Below are positions 19,801-34,270 of a stretch of 64,000 bases of DNA, piece after piece. The stretch's first letter is position 1. Every line of letters starts with the position of its first letter. The notes under the pieces are model-generated. The model saw nothing but the letters and a program-made list of their open reading frames with translations. It was not told the origin of the DNA and ran no database searches. Position numbers and translations under genes: made by a program. Where the stretch lies: contig CAMPET010000254.1 of the NCBI GenBank assembly GCA_946803715.1, positions 7,299 through 71,298 on the forward strand, read 5' to 3'. The DNA is from Beroe ovata (Eukaryota; Ctenophora; Nuda; Beroida; Beroidae).

Positions 19801-22677
19801 GTAACCCACGAAGCAAAAATAGATTGAGAGAGCACTCCACCCCTACATATTTCGTTGATACCGAAACACATAGTTCAAGCTTCTGTTATACGCAACCACG
19901 ATTATCGATGACCCTTCACCCTTGATCAGAATATGTAACCATAAATGAACGGGCACATAATTTTCCCATGAATCGGAACTTTATTCGATTTGAAATTTGA
20001 TTGCATTACCTGATAACATACATCTTGCTGTTTGATTGTGCTTACATTGTCACAATATCTCCGAGTCACAATTGTTATAGTGTTCTAAAGGACGATCATG
20101 GCCATATTTGGTTGGAATGCAGTTATTTCCGGTTGCCCCACACACACATTGATCCGCACTCCTGGTGTTCAGTGTTTCATCCCGGACTTTAAGTGCGCGG
20201 CCATGTTGAACTGTGTTGACCAGTGTTCTTGCTGTAAAGCTAAATACGGAAAACTGCACTATGTCTACTTTTTATACCTTCAGAAAGCGTATTCATTACC
20301 GGAGGTAAAAATCGAGACTTTGCTTCGTTTAGGGGAAGAAAAAACTAATCTGGTATTATTGAATAGAAGTTCATTATAATTGGATCTAATTAATTTCAGA
20401 CCGTTGACATCACAGACCCCGCACTTATTCCCTCCGCTGACCCACCACCTTCCCGGCCCTCCCTCAGCCCGCCACCTCCTCCACTCCCCTCCTCCCTCCC
20501 TGTCTGGGAGGAGCTGCCCACCGTGCTACCACACCCACCTGGCAGGAGGAAGAGAGGAGGTGGGGATGGTGGGGATGGTGGGGGAGTTCTGATTGAGGAT
20601 CTCGTCACCATCAAGTTCAGAAAAGTCCGTGGTACTCTGGTGAGGAATGCAATTCATTCTCAATGTTCAATGTATTCATTAAACAACCCATGTGGATCGC
20701 GAGTGGGATAATTCTGTTCAATTCTCGGGATTTCTGCAGGGAGCAACGATTGTAGAGGATGGTGGTTCTGGGGGTATCAAGATAAAGAGAATACTGGAGG
20801 ATAGCCCACTTGCTGCGTGCAACAAGATACAGCCTGGAGACGAGATTATCTTGTGAGTTGTGCAAAAAAATTGAGCTCAACACAAAATAACCGATAATGA
20901 CTATTCCCGAACTTGCAGTTTCAGTTCATTATATTTATCCCACCGCAGGATTGATTCTGTTCCTGTCAAAGGGAAGACTCTGGAAGACGTGTGTGAGGTG
21001 CTCTCACAGCCATCCCCTGACTGTACGCTGACCGTGTCAACTTTTGGAGCGGTTCCAAAAATCATGGGATCCGTTTTATCACCAAAAGTGAGTTGGAGGG
21101 AAATAAGACTCAACTTCAGGCATCCTTTTATTCCTTAATCTTTCATCTGGTTTATCAATATTGTCTCCGAATTCCATGCATGGAAATCTAACAATTCGTC
21201 TTTCAGTCCCGCTACTTTCGAGCGTACTTCAACTACGACCCCAAGAGAGACCCATGCAACCCTTGTCCTGAAGCGAGCTTCTCCTTCGAGTTGGGCGATA
21301 TCCTAGAGGTGATCAGCACTCGTGACGAACACTGGTGGCATGCCCGGAAATTGGGCGGAACAAGCGTGAGCAGTGGGAGCAGTGGGAGCAGTGGGAACGG
21401 TGGGAGCAGTGGGAACGCAGGGGAGGTGACGAATGTGGGACTGATTCCCACGGTGAAGCAACGTCTCAAGAATCTGAACAGTCGGGTAACATGTCCGGAC
21501 AATCTGGTTGCTAAGGAACCGAAGCGGAAGAAGAAGAAAGAGGGTAAGAGTGACGTCACAGAGAAGGATCCGAAGGAACCCTTGACTTATTTGGAAGTGA
21601 CCTTGGTGAAACCCAGTCGGAAGAATCGTCGACCAATTATTCTGACAGGTTTGGCATGTGATAATCAAATCATATTGATATGTGCCATGGTCACACTGGC
21701 TATAATCTCGATGGCTAAAATCTTGTATATTGCTGAATTGAATACGAACTAATTGTATGTCATACTCGTAGGGGCTAAGGGGTATGGTGGACCGTGTATC
21801 AGGAAGTTATTGCTCCACAATCACCCCAAGAAGTACTTCCTCGCACGAAAACGTGAGATGACTTTACTCTACCATTACTCTCTTATTCAATCATCTACAT
21901 CACTACTTTCTTCATCATCTTGACCCGTTCCAGATACAACTAGAAGTGGTCTAGAAGCATCGGGATACAATGTATGTTCGAAGAAAGAATTCGCTACGAT
22001 GATCAAGCAGAAGAAGTTCTTCGAACATTCCAAAGTGGGGTCCACGTTCTTTGGAACCACTTATGATAGCGTCAGAGAGTTGGTTATCCAGGGAAAAGTA
22101 TGTCTACTGGACGTCCATCCACAGGTATGATAGTCATGTCGTCATGATTTCATTCCCGGGGAATTTCCCCCGCTCCTTACGACCACGCCCTTACAATTAC
22201 TGCACTCCTTACAACCACGTCCCTACAACCATGCCCTGACCTATTTTCCACTTCCAGTACCTACCCCTCCTCTGTAACGGTACACTCCGACCCCATGTCA
22301 TTTTCATGGAATGTGCTACCGAGGAACGGGTGAGGGAGCTCCGGCAAATTAACCCCGCTGAGCTGCCGCAATATCAACGCAAATTGCACGTGAGTCGCGA
22401 TCTCACTCCTCTCGCGAATACTCATGGGATTAAATCAGTTAACGTGATCAGTTACTTTGTTATCAAACATCTTTTTTCAATTTTATGTCACTCGCAGGGT
22501 CGGGATATCAGGGAATTACGGTTCAACTCCGAGCGGCTTCTCAGACGGTACACAGAATTTATCGACACAATCATTCCCGTGGAGAGTCTGACCTCGGCAG
22601 CTGACCTTATTGACCAAGTCACAGATCGTGTTACGAATCAAGATTCATGGATGCCATTGAAATGGGTTGAAGGGTAA
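16824..22677 (+). CDS. p55/PALS-type MAGUK scaffold (L27-PDZ-SH3-GK)
   Basis: A multi-exon gene. Domain exons: L27 at 19176-19297 (DDLKDKMAPE, EDLRFLRNIL); PDZ spread over 20400-20639, 20740-20852 and 20949-21087 (LGATIVED, KGKTLEDVCEVLS); SH3 plus hook at 21207-21648 (FNYDPKRD, FELGDILEVIS, HWWHARK, then a Gly-Ser linker and basic RKKKKEG); guanylate-kinase-like domain at 21772-21852, 21934-22124, 22258-22389 and 22498-22677 (VCLLDVHPQ, final SWMPLKW). The order and the GATI-type PDZ fit MPP5/PALS1 or MPP7, scaffolds of epithelial polarity at cell junctions. Candidate N-terminal exons (16824-16841, 17141-17205, 17299-17487, 17627-17759, 17932-about 18046, 18203-18748, 18854-19079) encode a Ser/Thr-rich region; the join between 18046 and 18203 does not keep phase with the obvious donor. 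Further exons: 19443-19544 and a 21-nt microexon, 20284-20304. The GK fold lacks a proper nucleotide P-loop, as in the family. Confidence 0.85.
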
Positions 22678-22855
22678 CTTCTATTAACCGGACTCAGAGC
22701 AACATTGCTGGTTCATGCTACCACGAAGAGTAACACTGGCAACATAATATTCGATTGTGAAACAATGCTTATTTTAGGTGGAGTTGAATTACTATTAGCG
22801 ACAAGATTATTTGGAGAACCATTTATTTGATTTTATCTCTACAGATTGTCTTGAA

Positions 22856-22861
22856 AATAAA
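22856..22861 (+). terminator. Poly(A) signal, MAGUK gene
   Basis: AATAAA about 180 bp after the MAGUK stop codon. It is repeated at the matching place in the second copy of the duplication, near 25086. Confidence 0.5.
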
Positions 22862-23458
22862 GTCAATGTCATGTTTTCTCCGTTTATTATATTTGACCGT
22901 CGATATCCTGCATTTCTCTTGTACCTATAATCTATATATAATCACTTCATATCACAAGGCATCGAGATAAGAATAGAAAAATTTAAACGAGTTTTTCATA
23001 TTGTGTAAGTATTAAACGATCATTAGTGTATAATATAAAGCACAAACAAACCAGCACCACGTATTTATAATGTTAATAAAATATCATTTCACTTTTATCT
23101 AATTGTTTGTCATGTTTGTCGCTGTTCTAGAGGAATAATTCTAGCTATTTTAACATATTTTAAGTACATAATAAAACATAATATTTGGCATCCAATTATC
23201 AATCTCTATATAAGTTCGCGCATGTATCGATAGACACATCATAGCCGCTAATTGAGCTCAAGAGCGAATTACTGAACAAAGTTTGCAAGGTGTTATTAAA
23301 ATGAATGTTCATAAAAGCTACGATATTGTTCGACATATATATAACTGCATTGTTTATCGACAAGTCCATTGTTCATTAATAGAGGTATTTAAACCTAAAC
23401 ACTGCCTGTCTGCAAGCACGTGCACACACACACAGACACACGGAAGTGTCACTTTGAT

Positions 23459-23692
23459 TTAGTGACCGTTTGTGATGGGAGCAAAGCCGTTCAGCACCTC
23501 ACGAACACTTTTCTTCGTAGCCGCATACTCCTGAAATGGATGGCTTGGAAGTAAGACGTTTCAAGGTTTTGATAGTAAATAGCATTGCGTTGGTAACGGG
23601 AAAGATAGCAAGTGACAATATTGGGGTTCGATTACCTCGAAAGTCATCTTTACTTTTTCACTACGATATCGCGTCAGTCGTATCGAGTCCTT
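23459..23692 (-). pseudogene. Duplicate of the last AMMECR1 exons, truncated
   Basis: Within the first copy of the duplication the final AMMECR1 exon is present at 23459-23530. The second-last exon starts at about 23636 but is cut at the N at 23693. The rest of the gene lies only to the right of the second copy, so this piece cannot be expressed as AMMECR1. It is most likely an assembly remnant rather than a biological pseudogene. Confidence 0.75.
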
Positions 23693-23693
23693 N
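23693..23693. other. Single-N assembly join at duplication breakpoint
   Basis: The N separates AMMECR1 exon sequence on its left from MAGUK exon sequence on its right, exactly at the duplication junction. The chimeric open reading frames that cross it are artefacts. Confidence 0.9.
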
Positions 23694-24908
23694 GTCTCAA
23701 GAATCTGAACAGTCGGGTAACATGTCCGGACAATCTGGTTGCTAAGGAACCGAAGCGGAAGAAGAAGAAAGAGGGTAAGAGTGACGTCACAGAGAAGGAT
23801 CCGAAGGAACCCTTGACTTATTTGGAAGTGACCTTGGTGAAACCCAGTCGGAAGAATCGTCGACCAATTATTCTGACAGGTTTGGCATGTGATAATCAAA
23901 TCATATTGATATGTGCCATGGTCACACTGGCTATAATCTCGATGGCTAAAATCTTGTATATTGCTGAATTGAATACGAACTAATTGTATGTCATACTCGT
24001 AGGGGCTAAGGGGTATGGTGGACCGTGTATCAGGAAGTTATTGCTCCACAATCACCCCAAGAAGTACTTCCTCGCACGAAAACGTGAGATGACTTTACTC
24101 TACCATTACTCTCTTATTCAATCATCTACATCACTACTTTCTTCATCATCTTGACCCGTTCCAGATACAACTAGAAGTGGTCTAGAAGCATCGGGATACA
24201 ATGTATGTTCGAAGAAAGAATTCGCTACGATGATCAAGCAGAAGAAGTTCTTCGAACATTCCAAAGTGGGGTCCACGTTCTTTGGAACCACTTATGATAG
24301 CGTCAGAGAGTTGGTTATCCAGGGAAAAGTATGTCTACTGGACGTCCATCCACAGGTATGAAAGTCATGTCGTCATGATTTCATTCCCGGGGAATTTCCC
24401 CCGCTCCTTACGACCACGCCCTTACAATTACTGCACTCCTTACAACCACGTCCCTACAACCATGCCCTGACCTATTTTCCACTTCCAGTACCTACCCCTC
24501 CTCTGTAACGGTACACTCCGACCCCATGTCATTTTCATGGAATGTGCTACCGAGGAACGGGTGAGGGAGCTCCGGCAAATTAACCCCGCTGAGCTGCCGC
24601 AATATCAACGCAAATTGCACGTGAGTCGCGATCTCACTCCTCTCGCGAATACTCATGGGATTAAATCAGTTAACGTGATCAGTTACTTTGTTATCAAACA
24701 TCTTTTTTCAATTTTATGTCACTCGCAGGGTCGGGATATCAGGGAATTACGGTTCAACTCCGAGCGGCTTCTCAGACGGTACACAGAATTTATCGACACA
24801 ATCATTCCCGTGGAGAGTCTGACCTCGGCAGCTGACCTTATTGACCAAGTCACAGATCGTGTTACGAATCAAGATTCATGGATGCCATTGAAATGGGTTG
24901 AAGGGTAA
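23694..24908 (+). pseudogene. Duplicate of the MAGUK 3' exons (hook + GK)
   Basis: The second copy carries part of the hook exon (from 23694) and all GK exons, ending in the same stop at 24906-24908. It lacks promoter, L27, PDZ and the SH3 start. Its coding sequence is intact and apparently identical to 21463-22677. An intact but headless copy with no divergence in exons suggests an allelic duplicate misplaced in the assembly. Confidence 0.8.
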
Positions 24909-25697
24909 CTTCTATTAACCGGACTCAGAGCAACATTGCTGGTTCATGCTACCACGAAGAGTAACACTGGCAACATAATATTCGATTGTGAAACAATGCT
25001 TATTTTAGGTGGAGTTGAATTACTATTAGCGACAAGATTATTTGGAGAACCATTTATTTGATTTTATCTCTACAGATTGTCTTGAAAATAAAGTCAATGT
25101 CATGTTTTCTCCGTTTATTATATTTGACCGTCGATATCCTGCATTTCTCTTGTACCTATAATCTATATATGATCACTACATAATACATATCACAAGGCAT
25201 GGAGATAAGAATAGAAAAATTTAAACGAGTTTTTCATATTGTGTTAGTATTAAACGATAATTAGTGTATAATATAAAGCACAAACAAACCAGCACCACGT
25301 ATTTATAATGTTAATAAAATATCATTACACTCTTATCTAATTATTTGTCATGTTTGTCGCTGTTATAGAGGAATAATTCTGGCTATTTTTAACATATTTT
25401 AAGTACATAATAAAGCATAATATTTGGCATCTAATTATCAATCTCTATTTAAGTTCGCGCATGTATCGATAGACACATCATAGCCGCTAATTGAGCTCAA
25501 GAGCGAATTACTGAACAAAGTTTGCAAGGTGTTATTAAAATGAATGTTCATAAAAGCTACGATATTGTTCGACATATATAACTGCATTGTTTATCGACAA
25601 GTCCATTGTTCATTAATAGAGGTATTTAAACCTAAACACTGCCTGTATGCTAGCACGTGCACACACACACACAGACACACGGAAGTGTCACTTTGAT

Positions 25698-28574
<2,877 letters not shown>

Positions 28575-28599
28575 AACTTTAGCTACTCGGTTTTCTGAC

Positions 28600-29550
28600 T
28601 GAAATACAATCTGGATCAGGGGTAAGACAATCATTCATGCTTCTGACAACAGACTGGCCTGCTTTAGATTCTCAATTAGTATGTGAAGGAATTCATTGGT
28701 TGAATTGATAAGTATCAAGTATGGTTGCTTTCACAGTACTCCATTAGAATGAGTAAGTGTTATCTAAGCAAGAGAGAGGAGGCAAGAGAATCAACCATCA
28801 GGTACAATCAGCAATCTTGCCCTACTATAGAGCTTCCAAGATCTCCCCATACTTCACCACCAATATACCTGTAGTGAGAGAGCTTTGTTGCTGTTCTCAG
28901 AGGATCTGTGCTTCTTTCTAGTAGCACAGGGGGATACAGCTGATTCTCGCTTCTTAACACCTTCCATGCATCTCTAATTCCAACAAAGAGAAAGTTATCA
29001 GACACAACATGGTATATATTGAATTGAATTGAAAATGTTTTGCAGCCCTGAACTATGATATACTTGAGCATACTATAAGCAGCTTCTCGGTTACCTAACA
29101 AATCTTTACTTAACAAATTGGCATGAAAACAATCTAGGACCATCTTGAAGGATCTATCTGTCCCAACGGAAGTAAAGGGTAGAAATTAATCTCACAATGT
29201 TAATTCTACCAGTATTGTTAAGATGATTCATACATTCAGTCATTCAGATCTTTTTGTAAAGAACATTCAGGTTTGACATGATAAATCATGCATATCGATC
29301 GGTAATGATTGGTAGTGCTCCATTAGATGAAATTATGTGTACAATCAAGACAATTTCGATGATGAGTGCGAAAGTTTAGAAAATATAGCTATACTTCGCG
29401 CGGCGCACAAGACCATTTCAGTTTTTAAGCTTGTATTGTGAATTCTTTTCATATAATGTAGTCATCTTATAGTCATCTTTAATTTGGAATTCAAAAGTCA
29501 ATTATTTTAGAATTTTAGCATAGTTTTGGCGTTTTGCCTGGCGATGTTAT
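28600..29550. other. Intergenic, one possible exon
   Basis: Mostly AT-rich. A minus-strand stretch at about 28868-28982 is open between a plausible acceptor and a CTACAG|GTATAT donor and reads RDAWKVLRSENQLYPPVLLE; I recognise no family and give it little weight. It could be an untranslated 5' exon of AMMECR1. Confidence 0.3.
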
Positions 29551-29658
29551 TTGCCGGATGTTATCTATCCACTGTTTTTTGCGCGCGCCTTCATGTTTAT
29601 TGTTTAGGCCTTCGATGAAGGCGCGCGCAAGAAACAGTGGACAGATAACATCCGGCAA
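29551..29658. mobile_element. Fold-back (MITE-like) element, family A
   Basis: A 108-bp inverted repeat starting TTGCCGGATGTTATCTATCC and ending GGACAGATAACATCCGGCAA, with the same GCCTTCGATGAAGGCGCGCG core as 2585-2747 but a shorter centre. The flanks share ATGTTAT (29544-29550 and 29660-29666), a possible degenerate target-site duplication. Confidence 0.8.
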
Positions 29659-29755
29659 AATGTTATACCCAACTGACGCAAGCCGCTCGAGCTGCCAACG
29701 AAAACAATTTGCGCGGCGCGCGCAATGAAATTCTCGACAGGATATATTATTTGAC

Positions 29756-29863
29756 TTGTAAGGTTTTCCTTACCGTCGTTGCTGCGCAATTGTCGTTCCA
29801 ATTCCGTCCGCGCCCTTGTTAGGGATCGAATCCCGCCAGCAAGGGTAAGGTGAAATTCTTCAA
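29756..29863. mobile_element. Fold-back element, family C (older copy)
   Basis: The arms TTGTAAGGTTTTCCTTACC and its imperfect complement GGTAAGGTGAAATTCTTCAA bracket a centre containing CCGTCG and CCCGCCAGCAAGGGTAAGG. The arrangement matches the cleaner copy at 48265-48361. Flanks no longer show a clear target duplication, consistent with greater age. Confidence 0.6.
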
Positions 29864-31039
29864 ATCATCGACAGCCAAATTATTTTCAATATTGTATTGG
29901 TTCAAGTATTTTGCTCGGTTATTTTTTGTAAATACAAAATAATCAATAGAATGTTTTGGATAATTTCACGAATATAAAGCAACTATCATCACACATTAGA
30001 TCGTTGCACATTGCACATTAGACCATGACACAATTCAACTCAATTGACATATCATTCTCTAAGTACTCTGAATCACTCTAATTATTTTACATTGAAGGTT
30101 CCCTAAATTGTATGTGTCTTATCATAAAAGTAATCTCCCAGAACTTGAGTTTTGCTCGTACAATGATCAGCTTTTTTCTAGTTCATTGTTCAATGCAAGT
30201 GGTGGGTAGACCTCTCAAGTCATCAGCCTAAAAGTTTATTCTCTTGAGGAGCACTAATATAAAGGGGATGGATTGCTAGGGTTACCAGGGTCTAGACTAT
30301 TAAGAAGGTAGATAGATTGAAAAATAAGATTGGAAGATAAGATAGACTAATTAAATTCAATTCTAAGCAAATGCTAGAAAATGGGAACTTGTATACCAGT
30401 ATTGCTCAGTTTTAATGCATATTGTTCAGTTTCAATGCAGACTTTCCTTTTTAATGCACAAGGAAGCAGACCATGCACTTATTTCTTACTGCTTTTATCT
30501 TTGCAAGAAATCAGAAGATTTAAAATTCCAAGGCTGCTTCATGATAAAATTTTCCAATACCAATGCATAATTTACACCTTGTCTTGTTATTTATAGAAAA
30601 CTTAATTGCAAATTTCTATAGAAGTCAACACCTCCCAAAGTACTGTTAAAACCGATGCTACTTGCAGTCCAATTGCATACTAGGGTATTACTTTTTATTT
30701 ACATTTATATTATTTTGTCTTTGTAGCGTTTATTTCAATAGGTGATCATCAAAATATAGTAGACAAACTAAACTGTAATCAACAGAGATGGGCTCGATAT
30801 TTCAGCTCATCCTGTTAAATGATTATGAACTGTTCCACGTATGTTGAGTGTATATACTGCATAGTGTCCAGTGCGCTCTAATTACAAAATTAATGCATGT
30901 ACCTGATTGAGTCTGAGAGCTTTGCATCATTGCTTAGTTATTCCCTCACAAGATACATTAATGCATCATTTCTTGATGGATTGATATCATTTTGGTATGC
31001 TGATGAGAAACAAATCGACTCCATCCATTCAAGTGCTTG
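29864..31039. other. Spacer upstream of the GTPase gene
   Basis: AT-rich, without a recognised gene. A possible mini-exon at 30788-30838 (ATG, frame MGSIFQLILLNDYELFH) ends at a good donor, CAC|GTATGT. It could be spliced in phase to the acceptor before TGCTTGATG at 31034, giving the GTPase an alternative N-terminus. Confidence 0.35.
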
Positions 31040-31105
31040 ATGGAAATTTTCACATTGATAGGATTATTGAGTACAGCACTGGCGAGATGGCCCGCCCATA
31101 CAAGA

Positions 31106-32986
31106 ATGGATGAGCAAATACTTAAGACTGCAGCCGTGGTGGCTGGCAGTCTCCTGGCAGGGGTGGTTATGACCAAGGCCACCTCTGCTATCACCAATAG
31201 CAAGGAGGAAGATGTGTTGAGGAATGCAGGCTTTCCCAAACAGAACATTTCGTACTACAGTGAGAATTCTCCAGACTTTTTGAGGGGATATCAGTTTGTT
31301 ATCGACATCACTAGCATCATGGATGTGGGAACAGCTGGTTGGAGTGTCTACGTGGACAGAGCATTGCTGGACGGTGTTCAGAAGATGGACCAAGACATAG
31401 CTGATATGAAGTGTATGGAGGGGCATGTTGTTGCAGTCCTCGGTTTGTTCAAGAGAGGTAAAACACATTTCCTAGCCCGTCTTTGTGGTGCTAATTTCAA
31501 GACAGATGTGTTCCAACACACTCGTGGTATCAGTATAAAGTTACCCGAGACTGGGGGGAAGTTAAACCTCTATGTGGTGGACAGTGCTGGCAAACAGACT
31601 CCTGTCAGTATTGGACCAGGCGAATCCATGGAGAGCAAACTGAGGTATAGGAGAGCAACTGAGGCCTTTATCGAGGACTGTATCGTTCATATGGCGAATA
31701 CAATCCTTGTTGTTGTGAATCAATTACAGTACATGGATCAAGTCTACATACTAGCACTTCTCAAGAAGCTGAAACACAGTACTGTGATTGTTGTACACAA
31801 CTTCAAAGACGCTGAGGAGGTGGATGATCTGCAGAGCATGATTGATTCCGACATAAAGGGAGCTTTTGACGCGACTGAGCGATCTCAAATCGTTCAACTG
31901 AGAGGTAGCGCCAAAAACCTCGATGTGAAATTCTACAAGAGCATCAGATACTGTGATGGGATGCTCCAACGCCCCCTGCTTCACGTTGTATTGGGCCGAG
32001 ATGGTAAACCTGCTGGCAATTTGGTGAATCCTGGAACTTACCAACTGGTGTACAACTGGCTGACTTCTGATTTCAAGAACATGGCTAGTAGTATCAACAT
32101 CCTCGACTCCGTGGTCCAGTTTGCGAATAACACCCTGCCAAACTATCTCAACTACCGGAGTAGGAAGAGTAATCTCATTACGCTTGAGGAATGTGACGAT
32201 TTAGTCGATACAAACGGTGGTCCGTCCTTCAGAATAGTCGGCAGGGAACTGGGGGAAGTCACCCTGCACTCCAACTTGACGTTTGCTGAGAGTGGAGCAT
32301 TACTGCAGCAAGATAAACTACCCAGCAAATACCACGCTACCCATACTATCAAAGAGAATGCTGACTACGTATTTGTTCACATAGACGCGCCCGGAACTAT
32401 CAATGTACGGGTGGAAATCATTAACAACAACACTGAGTTGAAGGTCCGTGGAGAGAGGAGCAATAGCGAGTTGAAGTACGACGCTCAAGGGTCACATGTG
32501 GTTCGGGACGACCGACTCCTCGGTGTGTTTGAACTTCTAATTCCACTCCCGGGTAGTGGAAATCTCACCCCTGAGATGGATATTGAGTACCATTACGGTG
32601 TTGTTGAGATCAGAATCCCCAGAGCTGTGAAAGAAACTGTCGTGTTCGAAGTTGGACCTCAGAACGCGTCCCGATTATCACGTGGAGATGTTTCATCCCC
32701 CATCCCGGCTGTTTCATCCGATAGTGATCCCATGGTAACGAACACTCCCGAGCAGATATCAGTGATCCCGACTACAGAATCGGTGTGTGCTCATCTAGCC
32801 CACTCGATAACGAGTAATTCACCCCGGGATGGGATTGGTGAGAGGAAACATGTCTTGACTAATGGTGATGTGAGGTACGGTGAGGATGACGGGATGCTGC
32901 CCAAATCCCGCAGTGATGTGATGGTGAATGGAAATGGGCATAGTGGCAGTGCTTTTTCCACACCAAGATCGTATAGGAGCGGGTAG
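31106..32986 (+). CDS. Membrane-anchored GTPase fused to alpha-crystallin domain
   Basis: An intronless frame; from the ATG at 31106 it encodes 626 residues (an upstream ATG at 31040 would add 22). Residues 9-23 (AAVVAGSLLAGVVM) are a hydrophobic N-terminal anchor. A P-loop GTPase domain follows: G1 GLFKRGKT (about 113-120), a Thr in HTRGISIK as candidate switch I, G3 VVDSAGK (about 158-164), and HNFKD in place of NKxD as G4. From about residue 410 the sequence matches an alpha-crystallin/HSP20 domain: VHIDAPGTINVRVEI, ELKVRGER, GVFELLIPLPG, and YHYGVVEIRIPRA in place of the GVLTV.VPK end strand. The last 90 residues are Ser/Pro-rich and disordered. I know no named animal protein with this architecture. 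GTP binding is expected from G1/G3; partner and role are unknown. Confidence 0.8.
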   Translation: MDEQILKTAAVVAGSLLAGVVMTKATSAITNSKEEDVLRNAGFPKQNISYYSENSPDFLRGYQFVIDITSIMDVGTAGWSVYVDRALLDGVQKMDQDIADMKCMEGHVVAVLGLFKRGKTHFLARLCGANFKTDVFQHTRGISIKLPETGGKLNLYVVDSAGKQTPVSIGPGESMESKLRYRRATEAFIEDCIVHMANTILVVVNQLQYMDQVYILALLKKLKHSTVIVVHNFKDAEEVDDLQSMIDSDIKGAFDATERSQIVQLRGSAKNLDVKFYKSIRYCDGMLQRPLLHVVLGRDGKPAGNLVNPGTYQLVYNWLTSDFKNMASSINILDSVVQFANNTLPNYLNYRSRKSNLITLEECDDLVDTNGGPSFRIVGRELGEVTLHSNLTFAESGALLQQDKLPSKYHATHTIKENADYVFVHIDAPGTINVRVEIINNNTELKVRGERSNSELKYDAQGSHVVRDDRLLGVFELLIPLPGSGNLTPEMDIEYHYGVVEIRIPRAVKETVVFEVGPQNASRLSRGDVSSPIPAVSSDSDPMVTNTPEQISVIPTTESVCAHLAHSITSNSPRDGIGERKHVLTNGDVRYGEDDGMLPKSRSDVMVNGNGHSGSAFSTPRSYRSG

Positions 32987-34270
32987 AAGCAGGTACGAAC
33001 TGTTGATAGCACTTCTTTTATCGATGAATATCTGTCAACCAAGGTGGAAACTTCTATTCCCACCTTTCGTGGCCTAATTCCAACAATAAAATAGGTTATT
33101 TATTGAGGGTATAAGATTTCAAATATGTTGGATTGCAATATGACATTCAATTTCCAGATTAAATTTCCTTGGTTAATCCTGTGTCTTTCATGACATTCAT
33201 TAACATTATTTCAGGACTGTAGTGTGTTTGCGATATGCTACTCACATTGCAACTGTGGATCCTCAGATTCATCTGCCGGATTATATTCACTATTCAGCTA
33301 TACACTCTGCTACTCTTCCTGTACTCTGGACATGTATATCATTGTGACCCTGAATTATTGTGAATAGAGTAAATAGTTCATGTGTACGTTACCGTACCTG
33401 ACTTAAGCCCAAAACCCAAGACTTACTTTACTCTCCAATTAAAACTGGAGCAATGAAATTGGGACAATGAAGCTATGAAGTAGGTACTACTATAGCAGTA
33501 GCGACAGTTATGAGATAAGGTTTACTGCTGGCGCGGTTTTGAGATGTAATTGTGACAGATACAACAGACTTGCCGTATTAAGTATTAAAAACATTCAGAA
33601 GATTAGCCCATAACATAACTGTTTGTTTGATCTTATATATTTTGTGGTTGAATATCGCCGATTTTCTTTTCGTTTTGACCAAGATAAATAACTTCCAGAA
33701 GACTTATTTCAATAATATTAGGTAGTAACAGTATTAGATAGTAACAGTAGGATTTTAATATATCTCATCACATCTCATCACGAAAGAATTGTTGCGTTTG
33801 TTAGATGTGAATTACTGCAATATTGCAACCTCCGTGTTTTGTACCTTTCTACACTGGCCTGAAATAAATGGATTGTGAGTTTTTAAGCATGTTATCTGAG
33901 TTGAACCTTTTTACTATGAAAGAGAAACGTGATAAAGTGATATATTGCATGAGTTATCTATTTATTACTAATTTATTGCTGTAATATGTGTGTTGCTTTT
34001 TATACAACCTCTACCAGGCCATTTCGTTTCACTGAAGTGTTGTTTTATTGCTTGGCCATGATAACATGACATCACAAATGTGTGATATGTACGCATTCGA
34101 TCCCTTCGATTCAAAGTCGTGTCAAGCTGTTGATCAATGCCAGGCTTAACTTAGCGTCTGTATATGATATCAGTTATAGATGAAAGAGAGGTAGGTTGAA
34201 ATTTCCAGAATGAACGATTCTTACTTTGCCACCACTGCTAATTATTTGCCACGACTGCTAATTAGGGGTA
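32987..34270. other. 3' flank of GTPase gene and spacer
   Basis: AT-rich sequence with AATAAA at 33085-33090 as the nearest poly(A) signal of the GTPase gene and another AATAAA near 33863. No gene recognised. Confidence 0.5.

Noticed and set aside
23536-23983. Open frames crossing 23693 with an unknown residue
   Set aside because: They fuse AMMECR1 antisense or sense sequence to MAGUK across an assembly N and cannot be real proteins.
29815-29835. GGATCGAATCCC resembling a tRNA B box
   Set aside because: It lies inside a fold-back element with no A box or acceptor stem at the right distance; the relative at 48265-48361 lacks the match.
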